DNA of 38,105 nucleotides from Paracoccaceae bacterium (lineage in GTDB: Bacteria; Pseudomonadota; Alphaproteobacteria; Rhodobacterales; Rhodobacteraceae): the NCBI GenBank assembly GCA_947468085.1, contig CANIKY010000023.1:1-38105 (forward strand), given 5' to 3'. The position numbers and the translations under genes are program-made. The notes under the pieces were generated by a model that ran no database searches, was not told the DNA's origin, and saw only the letters and a list, made by a program, of their open reading frames with translations. This document shows, piece by piece, positions 19,512 through 29,173 of the stretch; position 1 is the stretch's first letter; each line of letters starts with the position of its first letter.

Positions 19512-19604
19512 GAGAGGTCGACCACGACCCAAGTGGGGCTCGTTACGGCTGCTTCCTTCCGGACCTGACCGGGTTGGCGAGGCACCTGCCCGCGCCAACC
19601 TCTC
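19512..19604 (-). ncRNA. ffs: Signal recognition particle RNA (4.5S type)
   Basis: The minus strand carries the conserved SRP apical domain CAGGTCCGGAAGGAAGCAGCC split around the GGAA-type loop, within 93 bases whose ends pair (GAGAGGTT at the 5' end, ACCTCTC at the 3' end). The inner stem pairs GGTTGGCG-type sequence on both sides. It is the short bacterial form that binds Ffh and FtsY. A well-spaced promoter puts the first base at 19604. No T-run follows the 3' end before rsgA, so transcription may continue into rsgA or the end may be processed. Confidence 0.95.
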
Positions 19605-19611
19605 AAGCAAT

Positions 19612-19640
19612 CATATAGGCCAGAAGTTGGCGGGGCGCAA
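19612..19640 (-). promoter_or_regulatory. Promoter of ffs
   Basis: TTGCGC (19635-19640) and TATATG (19612-19617) on the minus strand are spaced by exactly 17 bases. The SRP RNA 5' end at 19604 lies 7 bases downstream of the -10 element, as expected for a sigma-70-type promoter. Confidence 0.7.
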
Positions 19641-19684
19641 GAACGGGGCTATAGGATTTGCGGTACATGTTGCAGCCTCCGGCG

Positions 19685-19708
19685 GGGATATTTGGGCACA
19701 TATGAAAG
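19685..19708 (+). repeat. Dispersed intergenic element, copy E
   Basis: It reads GGGATATTTGGGCA-CA-TATGAAAG and is preceded by GCCTCCGGCG, as is copy D. It lies just past the 3' end of the HAD gene and upstream of the ffs promoter. The 285 bases from 19434 to 19718 hold ffs, its promoter and this element, and no protein gene. Confidence 0.75.
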
Positions 19709-19718
19709 GTGGCACAGC

Positions 19719-20351
19719 TTATAACAAACCTGCGCTGCGCGCGCCTGACATCAGGTCAGGGGCCACGTGATGCGCCCAGCGCCCGCTCGCAGGGACCATA
19801 TCGGGCACCTGCACCACCACGCAGCCTGCACGATGGGCAGCTTCGGCCCCCGCTTCGCTATCTTCAAACACAACGCAGCGCGACGGGAGCACCCCTAACA
19901 GACGGGCGGCAAGGAGGTAAGGTTCGGGATCAGGTTTGGCACGAGCGACATCATCCACCGTGACCACGGTGGGGAAAGCCTGTCGCAGGCCTGCCACGCC
20001 AATCTTGTGATGGGCATCTTCGCGGCCCGAGGAGGTGACAACGGCACGGTGAATATGAATAGGCACTGCGGCCAAAAGCGTGTGAACGCCCGATTTAAGG
20101 CTAAGGCCGCGGTCAACACCCGCGCGAAAGCCTTGGTTCCAGTGGATATTCAGCGCGCTAAGATCAATATCTGGCAGATGGGCGCGGATGATCCCCGCAG
20201 AGGTTGTCTGATCTATGCCAATCAGCCGGTGCAAAAAGGCCGTCTCAACCGCAAAGCCCAAACTTGCAAAAGCCTGCAATCCCGCCGCCATTGACAAGCT
20301 TTCCGTGTCAATCAACGTGCCATCTAGGTCGAATAACACGGCATCGTACAT
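19719..20351 (-). CDS. HAD-superfamily phosphatase (phosphoglycolate phosphatase/beta-phosphoglucomutase-like)
   Basis: The 210-residue protein carries the four HAD motifs: FDLDGTLIDTES near residues 6-17 (catalytic Asp pair), VVTSSGRE near 103-110, KPDPEPYL near 139-146 and VVFEDSEAGAEAAHRAG near 159-175. A helical cap between motif I and II (FASLGFAVETAFLHRLIG) makes it a subclass I enzyme such as a sugar-phosphate phosphatase or mutase. The substrate is not evident. The ATG at 20351 opens the DxDGT strand; the longer upstream frame overlaps the neighbouring nucleotidase gene and is rejected. Confidence 0.87.
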   Translation of the reverse strand: MYDAVLFDLDGTLIDTESLSMAAGLQAFASLGFAVETAFLHRLIGIDQTTSAGIIRAHLPDIDLSALNIHWNQGFRAGVDRGLSLKSGVHTLLAAVPIHIHRAVVTSSGREDAHHKIGVAGLRQAFPTVVTVDDVARAKPDPEPYLLAARLLGVLPSRCVVFEDSEAGAEAAHRAGCVVVQVPDMVPASGRWAHHVAPDLMSGARSAGLL

Positions 20352-20388
20352 GGCAGGTTCCTTTTTGTTTGGCCCAAGGCTTAGCCGA

Positions 20389-22260
20389 TCATAGGTGCAG
20401 ACGAAAGCGGTGGAAGCCTTGAGCTGTCGTGGAAAGTGGACAGGCCCTAACCGGGGCAAGGCCGACCAAGTGCCCCACAGCGCGCGGCGCGGTGTCAAAC
20501 ACCGCCATGGTGCCTGGCATTGGCGCAAAGTGCCAATGGGGCGGGGCTTCGGCACAGAGGGGCGATTGACGCGCGATATAGGCCGCCAAGGCATCGCGGC
20601 TGCCGTGCGGTGGCCCAAGAGAAAGCACCTTGGCATCGGGGCCCACAAACCCACCCGACCCGCTGGTCCGGTACGAGTTGGTGGCAAGTACAAAGAGCTG
20701 GTCGGGGGATAAGGGCTTACCTTGATAGGATAGGTTCAAGATGCGGCAAGGCGGTTGCAAGAGGGACGCGGCCCCTCTGCTATCCACCCAAGGCGGGGCG
20801 GAAAGGTCGATGGCCCATGTTAACCCTTCGATCGTGTCAAAGTTGAAACTGGGGAAGTCTGGATCAAGCAGCGGTTCATCTTGCGCCTGCAGGTCGATTT
20901 GGCGGAACTGGCTGCAAGACCGCTCTAACCACAAGCGCAGTTCTGTGCCAGTCACCAGCAATGCCGCCACGGCATTAGGGTGGGGGTAAAGGTCGTAGAC
21001 ATGACGCAGGGTCAAGGGGCCAGGGGGGATGTCGACAAAGTTGTCCGGCCCGCCGCGCCCGCCCGCATGAAAGGGGGCGGCGGCCGACAGCACGGGCAGA
21101 TGGGCATAGGGGCTGCCTTGTAGTTTTTCAGTGACATAGGCCGCTTGGGCGCGCGCCACCAGGCGCAGGGTGAAACTGGGCGCGATCATGGCAAAATAGC
21201 TGTGCAGCCAATGGTCGCTGTGGCCAACCGGCCTGTTGGCCCAAGCGCGGGTCGCCCGATGTGCAGGGTGAGAGGTTTTAACAATTGTGGCCGAACTGGC
21301 AGCAACAGCGCGCAGCGCCCCACCGGCCGAGCGGCGCGATATGGGCCGCAAAGCGCTGTGTCCGCCTTGCAGACGCCAGCGCCCTGCGTCCCAGATCAGG
21401 TCTAGGTCAATCACCCCAAGATGAGATCCGTAAAACCCCGGCATCACGGCGGGCTTGCCTGACAAAAACCCACAGGCAGCCTTGCAAGGCGAGGGAAAGG
21501 CTTGGTGCGTGTGTCCTGTCACCAGTGCGTCAATGCCGTCTAGGCCTGCAAGAGCCGCACTTGCATTCTCCATCCAAGGGGCCGCTGTTGCCGCGCCAAT
21601 GCCCGAGTGGGACAAAGCGATCACGATATCGGCCCCTTGGGCGCGCAGCCTTGGCACATGGGCTAGGGCCGCTTCCAGAATATCACGGCCTTGAAGCCGG
21701 GAGCCAAGCTTTGCGCCTTCCCACACAACGGTTTGGGGCGGGGCGAAGCCCACAAACCCCACACGCAGCGGGTGCACCTGCCCCTCACTGTCGGCCAACT
21801 GGCGGGTGATGATCACGCTGGGGGGAACCAACCTGTCATCTTGTAAAGGACTGGCCCCAAGGCCGCGCACCAGATTGGCCGAGATGGCAGGAAACTGCGC
21901 ACAGGCCAGATTATCCAGCAAAAAGTCCAAGCCATGCGAAAATTCATGGTTGCCCAGATTGGCCACATCATAGCGCAAAAGGTTCATCGCCGCGATCATC
22001 GGGTGCAGCGCACCACCCGCGTTGCGGCAGGCCAACGCCTCAACTTCACCCAAGGGACTGCCTTGCAAGAAATCGCCATTATCCACCAGCACGCAACAGC
22101 CCACCTCGGCCCGTGCTTTCGCGATCAGGCTGGCGGTGCGGGCCAAGCCCACGGCGGGGCTGGCGCGGTTTTTCAGATAGTCCCAAGACAGCAGATGTGC
22201 ATGCAGGTCTGACGTGGCCAAAATGCGCAGACGCGAAAGCGAAGGGGTGGCGATTTTCAC
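20389..22260 (-). CDS. 5'-nucleotidase / 2',3'-cyclic-nucleotide phosphodiesterase-like protein
   Basis: The 623-residue protein has an N-terminal metallophosphatase domain with metal-binding motifs TSDLHAHLL (17-25), VDNGDFLQGSPLG (59-71), NLGNHEFSHG, SHSGIG and VTGHTHQAFP, followed by a C-terminal nucleotidase domain with YDLYPHPNAVAALLVTG and an NSYRTSGSGGF substrate-binding loop. This is the layout of CpdB/UshA-type enzymes. Those are normally periplasmic, yet the product starts MKIATPSLSRLRILATSDLH with no signal peptide, and the ATG at 22260 lies at the only plausible start. It may therefore act in the cytoplasm or be exported by another route. It lies 37 bases upstream of the HAD phosphatase on the same strand, so a joint nucleotide-salvage role is plausible. 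Confidence 0.85.
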   Translation of the reverse strand: MKIATPSLSRLRILATSDLHAHLLSWDYLKNRASPAVGLARTASLIAKARAEVGCCVLVDNGDFLQGSPLGEVEALACRNAGGALHPMIAAMNLLRYDVANLGNHEFSHGLDFLLDNLACAQFPAISANLVRGLGASPLQDDRLVPPSVIITRQLADSEGQVHPLRVGFVGFAPPQTVVWEGAKLGSRLQGRDILEAALAHVPRLRAQGADIVIALSHSGIGAATAAPWMENASAALAGLDGIDALVTGHTHQAFPSPCKAACGFLSGKPAVMPGFYGSHLGVIDLDLIWDAGRWRLQGGHSALRPISRRSAGGALRAVAASSATIVKTSHPAHRATRAWANRPVGHSDHWLHSYFAMIAPSFTLRLVARAQAAYVTEKLQGSPYAHLPVLSAAAPFHAGGRGGPDNFVDIPPGPLTLRHVYDLYPHPNAVAALLVTGTELRLWLERSCSQFRQIDLQAQDEPLLDPDFPSFNFDTIEGLTWAIDLSAPPWVDSRGAASLLQPPCRILNLSYQGKPLSPDQLFVLATNSYRTSGSGGFVGPDAKVLSLGPPHGSRDALAAYIARQSPLCAEAPPHWHFAPMPGTMAVFDTAPRAVGHLVGLAPVRACPLSTTAQGFHRFRLHL

Positions 22261-22383
22261 AGGTCAAAAACTTTTGATTTAAGTGCGCTTTAAGCTTGTC
22301 AACTGGAGCATCTCTGACAAATTTCAAGCAGAATTTGCCACCAAGGCGCCCGCATGGCATCAAGACGCAAATCGGAGGGCGCG

Positions 22384-23334
22384 ATGCGGCTGGCAGAGAC
22401 TGTAACATTCGGCGGATCGGGGTTGGATCGGGCGGGGGCACTGCGCGACGACCCGCAGGCGCAGGGCGATTTGTGGCAACGCGGACAGGTTCTTGCGCTG
22501 TGGAAGGGGCGACCTTTGTTGCAAGACGGGCAAGAAATCGCGTGGCTGCCCAGCGATGCGCCCTTGGCTGGGCCTCGTGAGACGGCAATATTTCTGGGGC
22601 TATCAGACGAGGTGCCCGTCTTTGCCCAAAACGTCTCAGCTTGGGTGCCTGATCAGGCCATAATCCCTGCGACCGGTTTCTTTGACGCCCAAGTGCAAAC
22701 CCATCCCGACCTGCCTGCCGATCACGGGTTTCACGAATTGCGCGCGGTGATGACGCATTTGCCGCCGCGCGATGCAGAGCTTTGCGCGATGGCCCGCGCT
22801 GTGATGGAATGGCACCGCAGCCACGGGTTTTGCGCCTCCTGTGGCGCTAAGTCTGATATGACCCATGCGGGCTGGCAGCGCCTATGTCCCGCCTGCGGCA
22901 CCTCGCATTTCCCGCGCACCGACCCTGTGGTGATCATGCTGATCACGCACGGCAACCGCCTGCTGTTGGGGCGGGGGCCGACGTGGCCCGAGGGGATGTA
23001 TTCGCTGCTCGCAGGTTTTATCGAACCGGGTGAGACGATCGAGGCCGCTGTGCGACGTGAGGTGTTTGAAGAATCGGGCATTCGGGTGGGCGAGGTGGGC
23101 TATTTGTCTAGCCAGCCGTGGCCCTTCCCCGCATCCTTGATGCTGGGTTGCCGTGGAGAGGCCATCAGCGAAGAGATCACCCTTGACCCCAACGAGTTGC
23201 AAGACGCCCGCTGGGTGACACGCGAAGAGCTGGTTTCGGCCTTTGCCGGCACCCATCCTATGATCAAGCCGTCGCGCAAAGGGGCGATTGCGCAATTTAT
23301 CATGCAACACTGGCTGGCCGATACTTTGGACTGA
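22384..23334 (+). CDS. nudC: NAD(H) pyrophosphatase NudC (Nudix hydrolase)
   Basis: NudC cleaves NAD(H) and can remove NAD caps from RNA. The 316-residue product has an N-terminal domain, a four-cysteine zinc site (CASCGAKS, CPACGTSHFPR), the Nudix box GFIEPGETIEAAVRREVFEESGI, and the SQPWPFPASLM motif that marks the NADH-specific subgroup. The ATG at 22384 is chosen because GGAGGG precedes it at the right distance; an in-frame ATG at 22354 lies upstream. It diverges from the 5'-nucleotidase gene and converges on pheA 18 bases away. Confidence 0.93.
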   Translation: MRLAETVTFGGSGLDRAGALRDDPQAQGDLWQRGQVLALWKGRPLLQDGQEIAWLPSDAPLAGPRETAIFLGLSDEVPVFAQNVSAWVPDQAIIPATGFFDAQVQTHPDLPADHGFHELRAVMTHLPPRDAELCAMARAVMEWHRSHGFCASCGAKSDMTHAGWQRLCPACGTSHFPRTDPVVIMLITHGNRLLLGRGPTWPEGMYSLLAGFIEPGETIEAAVRREVFEESGIRVGEVGYLSSQPWPFPASLMLGCRGEAISEEITLDPNELQDARWVTREELVSAFAGTHPMIKPSRKGAIAQFIMQHWLADTLD

Positions 23335-23352
23335 CCGCGCAAACCTGCGTGG

Positions 23353-24183
23353 TTAGCCTCTGCGGCGGTCGGTGGGATAGACACCCAAAATCTGCAAATG
23401 GCTGGTGAAATAGGCCAATTCCTCTAAGGCCAGTTTCACGTTGGCGTCATCGGGGTGGCCTTCGATATCGGCGTAGAATTCGGTCGCGGTGAAGCTGCCG
23501 CCGATCATATAGCTTTCCAGCTTGGTCATGTTCACGCCATTGGTGGCAAAACCGCCCATGGCTTTATACAGTGCTGCCGGAATGTTGCGCACGCGAAAGA
23601 TAAAGGTGGTGATCATATCATCCGCCCGCCGTGTCAGGTCAGGTGCGCGCGCCATGACCAAAAAGCGCGTGGTGTTGTTGGCCTGATCTTCGATATGGCG
23701 CGCCAAGACATCCAGCCCGTAGATTTCCGCCGCCAGTTCAGAGGCAAGCGCCCCTTCGGATCGGTCGCCCAAGGCGGCAACCTCCCGCGCTGCTGCAGCA
23801 TTGTCATGCCAGTTTATTGTTGCCAAGCCATGCGCCTTGATAAATCCACGCGCTTGGCCATGCAGGATGGACATAGCACGCACCCGCTTGACGTCTGCTA
23901 TCTTTGCGCCCTTCACCGCCAAAAGGTTCACATGCACCCGAACGAAACTTTCATCCACGATGTAAAGCCCGCTTTGCGGCAAAAGGGTGTGAACATCCGC
24001 AATCCGCCCGTAGGTCGAGTTTTCGACCGCCAGCATTCCAAGATCTGCCCCGCCCAGTCGGACGGTTTCGATCACCTCTTCAAAACTGGCGCAGGGCAGG
24101 GCCTCCATCGCCGGGCGGGATTGGCGGCAGGCCTGATGCATGTAGGCGCCGGGCTCTCCTTGAAAGGCAATTCGGCCAGTCAT
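23353..24183 (-). CDS. pheA: Prephenate dehydratase
   Basis: The enzyme converts prephenate to phenylpyruvate for phenylalanine synthesis. The 276-residue protein is the single-function type: FQGEPGAYMHQAC near 7-19, MLAVENSTYGRIADVH near 51-66, and a C-terminal ACT domain with ALYKAMGGFATNGVNMTKLESYMIGG, including the ESY-type phenylalanine-binding motif, so feedback inhibition is expected. NTTRFLVMAR near 168-177 is the conserved TRF catalytic segment. It diverges from the cytochrome c gene over 120 bases. Its substrate could come from the AroQ mutase at 9.6 kb. Confidence 0.95.
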   Translation of the reverse strand: MTGRIAFQGEPGAYMHQACRQSRPAMEALPCASFEEVIETVRLGGADLGMLAVENSTYGRIADVHTLLPQSGLYIVDESFVRVHVNLLAVKGAKIADVKRVRAMSILHGQARGFIKAHGLATINWHDNAAAAREVAALGDRSEGALASELAAEIYGLDVLARHIEDQANNTTRFLVMARAPDLTRRADDMITTFIFRVRNIPAALYKAMGGFATNGVNMTKLESYMIGGSFTATEFYADIEGHPDDANVKLALEELAYFTSHLQILGVYPTDRRRG

Positions 24184-24239
24184 CTGGGCATCTCCGCAAA
24201 AATCGCGCCCTTCTGGGCAGTTGAGGGCGCTAGTACACC

Positions 24240-24269
24240 TTGCACCCCGCCGTGGGAAGCGGGTAGATA
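24240..24269 (+). promoter_or_regulatory. Possible promoter of the cytochrome c gene
   Basis: TTGCAC (24240-24245) and TAGATA (24264-24269) are separated by 18 bases, 35 bases before the start codon. The spacer contains an inverted CCCGC/GCGGG pair. The assignment rests on consensus only. Confidence 0.4.
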
Positions 24270-24303
24270 GCGCGCAAAAGTCCAGTCCAGCGGAAGGTGC
24301 TGC

Positions 24304-24831
24304 ATGTTCGACACGATGACCATGACCAAGATTGTTGGCGGCGTTTGCGGAACGCTGCTGTTCTTTTTGTTTGGCGCTTGGGCCGCAGATGCGATCTACG
24401 GTCTTGGGGAAGAACCCAAGGCAGAAGATCGCACGTTTGCGTATTCAATTGCCGTTGAAGGCGGTGGTGAGCAATCCGCCGAAGCCACCGAAGCCGCAGC
24501 AGAACCAACCTATACCGAAGTTGCAGCCACATCAGACGCGGCAGCGGGCGAAAAGACCTTTGGTAAGTGCAAATCCTGCCACTCGATCGAAGGCAAGGAC
24601 ATGACGGGCCCGCACATGAACGGCGTTGTTGGCCGCGCGCGCGCCTCTGTCGCGGGCTATACCTATTCTGCGGGGATGGCGTCTGTCCAAGCGCCTTGGA
24701 CTGGCGAAGAGCTTTACGCCTTCTTGAAAGCCCCCAAGCAATATGTGCCGGGCACCAAGATGGGTTTTGCGGGCCTTGCCGATCCGCAAGACCGTGCGAA
24801 CCTGATCGCCTATTTGGCGACGACAAAGTAA
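24304..24831 (+). CDS. Membrane-anchored c-type cytochrome (cytochrome c-y / c552 type)
   Basis: The 175-residue protein has an uncleaved N-terminal membrane anchor (IVGGVCGTLLFFLFGAWAADA), an Ala/Glu-rich linker of about 50 residues and a class I cytochrome c domain with the haem site CKSCH near 96-100 and the axial methionine in PGTKMGFAGL. This is the layout of cytochrome c-y (CycM/c552), which shuttles electrons from the bc1 complex to cb-type oxidases or the photosynthetic reaction centre while tethered to the membrane. The ATG at 24304 gives the full anchor. A strong terminator follows. Confidence 0.9.
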   Translation: MFDTMTMTKIVGGVCGTLLFFLFGAWAADAIYGLGEEPKAEDRTFAYSIAVEGGGEQSAEATEAAAEPTYTEVAATSDAAAGEKTFGKCKSCHSIEGKDMTGPHMNGVVGRARASVAGYTYSAGMASVQAPWTGEELYAFLKAPKQYVPGTKMGFAGLADPQDRANLIAYLATTK

Positions 24832-24853
24832 GGCTTTGCACACAGCACTTCTG

Positions 24854-24880
24854 GGCCGCCCCTAACCGGGCGGCCTTTTT
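24854..24880 (+). terminator. Intrinsic terminator after the cytochrome c gene
   Basis: GGCCGCCC (24854-24861) pairs perfectly with GGGCGGCC (24868-24875) around a 6-base loop and is followed by TTTTTGTTT. It ends the cytochrome transcript and separates it from the yej operon. Confidence 0.9.
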
Positions 24881-24913
24881 GTTTGGCGCACCGTCTGTTC
24901 ACGCAGTTGCAAC

Positions 24914-24943
24914 TTGTGAAGCGGGCCCGTTCCGATTTAGCTA
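24914..24943 (+). promoter_or_regulatory. Possible promoter of the yejABEF operon
   Basis: TTGTGA (24914-24919) and TAGCTA (24938-24943) are spaced by 18 bases, ending 40 bases before the yejA start. No other promoter-like pair stands out between the terminator and yejA. Confidence 0.4.
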
Positions 24944-24982
24944 TGGATCGTCGACATTGTTCGCACTTCAGGAGGGTCACGC

Positions 24983-26893
24983 ATGGGCAAAGCAGCAACC
25001 GTTAGGGCCAAACCGCAGGATCTGCGCCTTTTGCGGCGTTGGGGGGCCGCGGGCCTTGCCATTGTGGCGCTGGCGGCCTTTGTGCACGGCGCGCGGGCGC
25101 AAGATGCCAAGGTCATTACCAGCCACGGCATTTCAACCTTTGGCGACCTGAAATATGGCCCGGATTTCACCCCCGACTATGTCAACGTCAACGCACCCAA
25201 GGGTGGCGAGATGTCGCAGTGGGCCTTTGGCAGTTTTGATTCGATGAACCCATACTCGATCAAAGGCAGCGCCGCCGCGGGGGCGCGCTTTCCTTACGAA
25301 TCGATCCTGACGGGAACAGCCGACGAAATTGGCGCGTCTTATTGCTTGATGTGCACCACGATGGAATATTCCGAGGATCGGTCATGGGTGATCTTTCACC
25401 TGCGCCAAGACGTAAAGTTTTCGGATGGTTCGCCCATGACGGCGGAAGATGTGGTGTTTTCCTATGACATCTTTACCACCAAGGGCCTGTCCGACTTTCG
25501 CACCGTGTTCAACAAACAGGTCGACAAGGTCGAAGCGCTTGATCCTTACACTGTGAAATTCACCTTCAAGCCCGCCATCCCCTACCGCGATCTGCCTGCC
25601 TCGGTGGGGGGCCTGCCCGTCATATCGAAGGCCGATTACGAGGCCAATAAGCGCGATCTTGAAGAGTCTAGCCTAGAACCGTTTCTTGGCACCGGCGCTT
25701 ATCTTTTGGACAAGCTAAGCGCGGGTCAAAGCGTTGTTTACAAACGCAACCCCGCCTATTGGGGCGAAGCGTTACCCATCAACAAGGGCACCAACAACTT
25801 TGATACCGTGCGCTATGAATACTTCGCCGATCCGAATGCGGCCTTTGAAGGGTTCAAGGGCGGCGCCTATACCTTCCGGCAAGAGAATTCGTCCAAATCC
25901 TGGGCCACGCAGTATGATTTCCCCATGGTAGCCTCGGGCGAAGTGCAAAAGGTGGAATTGGCCAATGGCAATAAGGCCAACGGCCAAGCCTTCCTGTTCA
26001 ACCTGCGCCGCGACAAATTCAAAGACCCCAAAGTGCGCGAAGCGATTGGGCTGATGTTCAACTTTGAATGGTCGAATAAAACGCTGTTCTTCGGGCTTTA
26101 TGCACGGATCAATTCGGTTTGGGAAAATTCTTATCTCGCTGCAACTGGGGTGCCGACCCCAGAAGAAGTTGCCATTTTGCAGCCCTTGGTTGACCAAGGG
26201 ATTTTGCCCGCCACGTTTCTGACAGAACCCGCAATCATGGCCCCAACCTCGGATGAAACCCAGCTTGACCGCAAGAACCTGCGCAAAGCCTCGGCCCTGT
26301 TGGACGAGGCAGGCTGGAAGGCGGGGGCTGATGGAATGCGGGTGAATGACAAGGGCGAGGTGTTGAAGGTCGATTTCCTCAACAACAATCCGGCCTTTGA
26401 CCGCGTGATCACGCCTTACGTGGAAAACCTCAAAGCCTTGGGCATCGACGCCACCTTGTCGGATGTTGATTCGGCGCAGTTTGACACCCGCACTTCGCCG
26501 CCGTCTTTCGACTTTGACATTATTACCGGCAATGCCCGCGCCGGAATGGAACCGGGGGACGAGATCGAGCAATTCTACGGCTCGGCCACCGCCGACAATT
26601 CCACCTACAACGTCATGGGCTTAAAATCGCCTGCTGTGGATGCCTTGGCGCAAGTGGTCAAAGCCGCAAAAACTAAGGAAGAATTGATCGTTGCCACCAA
26701 AGCGCTGGACCGGGTTTTGCTGGCCGAAAAGTTCTGGGTGCCGCAGTGGTACAAGAACGTCTACACGCTGGCCTATTATGACATCTACGCGCACCCCGAC
26801 CCACTGCCGCCCTATGCTTTGGGCGAACTGGCCTTTTGGTGGTATGACGCGGACAAGGCGGCCAAGCTAAAGGCCGCGGGCGTTTTGCAGTGA
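24983..26893 (+). CDS. yejA: Periplasmic peptide-binding protein YejA
   Basis: This is the family 5 solute-binding component of a Yej-type ABC importer, known in enterobacteria for uptake of microcin C and small peptides. The 636-residue product has a basic N terminus and hydrophobic signal ([16 protein letters not shown], cleavage after ARA|QD near residue 39). The mature start resembles YejA ([20 protein letters not shown]). Solute-binding segments include [17 protein letters not shown] and [10 protein letters not shown]. The ATG at 24983 follows AGGAGGG. The permeases start 16 bases after its stop. Confidence 0.93.
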   Translation: MGKAATVRAKPQDLRLLRRWGAAGLAIVALAAFVHGARAQDAKVITSHGISTFGDLKYGPDFTPDYVNVNAPKGGEMSQWAFGSFDSMNPYSIKGSAAAGARFPYESILTGTADEIGASYCLMCTTMEYSEDRSWVIFHLRQDVKFSDGSPMTAEDVVFSYDIFTTKGLSDFRTVFNKQVDKVEALDPYTVKFTFKPAIPYRDLPASVGGLPVISKADYEANKRDLEESSLEPFLGTGAYLLDKLSAGQSVVYKRNPAYWGEALPINKGTNNFDTVRYEYFADPNAAFEGFKGGAYTFRQENSSKSWATQYDFPMVASGEVQKVELANGNKANGQAFLFNLRRDKFKDPKVREAIGLMFNFEWSNKTLFFGLYARINSVWENSYLAATGVPTPEEVAILQPLVDQGILPATFLTEPAIMAPTSDETQLDRKNLRKASALLDEAGWKAGADGMRVNDKGEVLKVDFLNNNPAFDRVITPYVENLKALGIDATLSDVDSAQFDTRTSPPSFDFDIITGNARAGMEPGDEIEQFYGSATADNSTYNVMGLKSPAVDALAQVVKAAKTKEELIVATKALDRVLLAEKFWVPQWYKNVYTLAYYDIYAHPDPLPPYALGELAFWWYDADKAAKLKAAGVLQ

Positions 26894-26909
26894 AAGGCGC
26901 GCGGGCCCG

Positions 26910-28067
26910 ATGGGAGCCTATATTTTAAGGCGATTGCTTTTGGTGATCCCCACGCTGTTGGGGATCATGGTGATCAACTTCACGCTGACCCAATTCGTGC
27001 CCGGCGGCCCCATTCAACAGGTGGCCGCGCGGGTCGAAGGTGATGGCAATTCGATCGAGAAAATCTCAGGCACGGGGTCAGATGCGGGGCAGGATGTGGC
27101 GGGGGCCGATCAGGGCAATGGCTATATTGGTGCGCGCGGTCTACCGCCGGAATTCATCGCCCAGCTAGAGGTGGAGTTCGGCTTTTCGCGCATCGTTTGC
27201 GTCGACGATTTTACCGGCACCCCCAGCCTGAAAGACCCCGCCTGCCACAAAGAACCCATTCCTGCGTGGAAGCGGTTTTTTATCATGCTGGGCAATTATA
27301 TGCAGTTGGATTTCGGCGATAGCTATTTCCGCTCCACCTCGGTCGTGGGGCTGATACTTGAAAAGATGCCTGTGTCGATCACGCTGGGCCTATGGAGCAC
27401 CTTGATCGCCTATCTCATCTCGATCCCGCTTGGTATTCGCAAAGCGGTGCGCGATGGGTCACGATTTGATGTCTGGACATCGGGGATCATCATTGGGGCC
27501 TATGCGATCCCGGGGTTTTTGTTCGCGATTTTGCTGTTGGTTTTGTTCGCAGGCGGCAGCTATTACCGCATCTTCCCCTTGCGCGGGCTGACATCTGAAA
27601 ACTGGGCCGAACTTGGGGTTTTGGCGCAAATCAAGGATTACTTCTGGCACATCACGTTGCCCATTGTCGCCTCGACCATCTCTAGCTTTGCCACGCTGAC
27701 GCTGTTGACCAAGAATTCGTTTCTGGACGAAATTCGAAAACAATATGTGATTACAGCCCGCGCCAAGGGCTTGTCGGAAGCACGGGTACTTTATGGGCAC
27801 GTGTTCCGCAATGCCATGCTGATCCCGATATCAGGCTTTCCAGGCCTGTTTATCAGCGTCTTTTTTGGCGGATCATTGATTATCGAGACGATCTTTTCCT
27901 TGGATGGCTTGGGCCAGCTTGGCTATCGATCGGCGGTGGAACGCGATTATCCCGTAGTCTTCGGCACGCTGTTTGCGTTTGGCCTTTTGGGACTTGTCGT
28001 GGGGATTTTGTCTGACCTGATGTATGTCTGGACTGACCCGCGCATTGATTTTGAAAGGCGCGGATGA
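26910..28067 (+). CDS. yejB: Yej-type ABC transporter permease YejB
   Basis: The 385-residue inner-membrane protein begins [19 protein letters not shown], the usual start of DppB/OppB-type permeases. A polar periplasmic insert of about 100 residues follows the first helix. The binding-protein-dependent transport domain then ends in an EAA-type loop ([27 protein letters not shown]) that contacts the ATPase. The insert and length match YejB. Its TGA overlaps the yejE start (ATGATGG). Confidence 0.93.
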   Translation: MGAYILRRLLLVIPTLLGIMVINFTLTQFVPGGPIQQVAARVEGDGNSIEKISGTGSDAGQDVAGADQGNGYIGARGLPPEFIAQLEVEFGFSRIVCVDDFTGTPSLKDPACHKEPIPAWKRFFIMLGNYMQLDFGDSYFRSTSVVGLILEKMPVSITLGLWSTLIAYLISIPLGIRKAVRDGSRFDVWTSGIIIGAYAIPGFLFAILLLVLFAGGSYYRIFPLRGLTSENWAELGVLAQIKDYFWHITLPIVASTISSFATLTLLTKNSFLDEIRKQYVITARAKGLSEARVLYGHVFRNAMLIPISGFPGLFISVFFGGSLIIETIFSLDGLGQLGYRSAVERDYPVVFGTLFAFGLLGLVVGILSDLMYVWTDPRIDFERRG

Positions 28068-29173
28068 TGGCGCTTTCGCCCCTGAACCAACGCCGCTGGC
28101 GGATATTTCGCGGCAATAAACGATCCTATTACGCGCTGATCTTGTTTTCAGCGCTGTACTTGATTTCGCTCTTTTCCGAAGTCCTGTCAAACGACCACCC
28201 GCTTTTGGTCAGCTATCAAGGCGACCTGCGCGCACCAGTCTTTAGTTTTTATTCCGAAGCTGACTACGGCGGCGATTTCAAAACTGAGGCCAACTACCGC
28301 GACCCCGTGGTGCAGTGCCTGATTCGCACCGGCGGCGTGGTAGATTGCTTTGATACGCCCGAAGATATCCTGACCCAAGTGCAAGCGGGCCAATATAAAG
28401 CCGAAGGGTTTCAACAAGGTTGGATTTTATGGCCACCCATCCCCTATTCCTACAACACGATCAATAATGTAAACGGCGCAGCGCCGTCTGCCCCTGACAG
28501 TGACCATTGGCTGGGCACCGATGACACGGCGCGCGATGTGCTCGCGCGCGTGCTTTACGGCTTTCGCCTGTCGGTCAGCTTTGGGCTGATCGTTACCTTG
28601 CTCACCTCGGTCATTGGTATTCTGGCGGGGGCCATTCAGGGTTATTTTGGCGGCCTGACCGACCTGATCTTTCAACGCGTGATTGAGATTTGGTCATCCA
28701 CCCCCACGCTTTACGTTATCATCATCATCTCTGCCGTCTGGACGATGAACTTTTGGCTGCTGACGTTTTTAATGGTGCTGTTTGGCTGGATGGGGCTGGT
28801 GGGCCTTGTGCGGGCCGAATTCCTGCGGGCGCGGAATTTTGAATATGTCCGTGCGGCCAAAGCCTTGGGCGTCAGCGATGGTGCCATCATCTTGCGCCAC
28901 GTTCTGCCCAATGCCATGGTCGCCACCATGACGATGATGCCCTTCATTCTGTCAGCCACCATCGGCAGCCTGACGGCGTTGGATTTTCTGGGCTTTGGCC
29001 TGCCCGCCTCGTCCCCCAGTTTAGGGGAATTGACCCAGCAAGCCAAACAGAACCTGCAAGCCCCGTGGCTGGCCTTTACCGCCTTTGCGACCTTTTGTGT
29101 GATGCTTAGCCTGTTGGTCTTCATCTCGGAAGGTTTGCGCGACGCTTTTGACCCGCGAAAGACCTTTTCATGA
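28064..29173 (+). CDS. yejE: Yej-type ABC transporter permease YejE
   Basis: The 369-residue permease has a cytoplasmic N terminus ([18 protein letters not shown]), one membrane helix, a large periplasmic region of roughly 100 residues including [16 protein letters not shown], and a five-helix transport domain with the EAA loop [24 protein letters not shown]. It is the partner of YejB in the pore. The start overlaps the yejB stop and its stop overlaps the yejF start, so the permeases and ATPase are tightly co-translated. Confidence 0.93.
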   Translation: MMALSPLNQRRWRIFRGNKRSYYALILFSALYLISLFSEVLSNDHPLLVSYQGDLRAPVFSFYSEADYGGDFKTEANYRDPVVQCLIRTGGVVDCFDTPEDILTQVQAGQYKAEGFQQGWILWPPIPYSYNTINNVNGAAPSAPDSDHWLGTDDTARDVLARVLYGFRLSVSFGLIVTLLTSVIGILAGAIQGYFGGLTDLIFQRVIEIWSSTPTLYVIIIISAVWTMNFWLLTFLMVLFGWMGLVGLVRAEFLRARNFEYVRAAKALGVSDGAIILRHVLPNAMVATMTMMPFILSATIGSLTALDFLGFGLPASSPSLGELTQQAKQNLQAPWLAFTAFATFCVMLSLLVFISEGLRDAFDPRKTFS

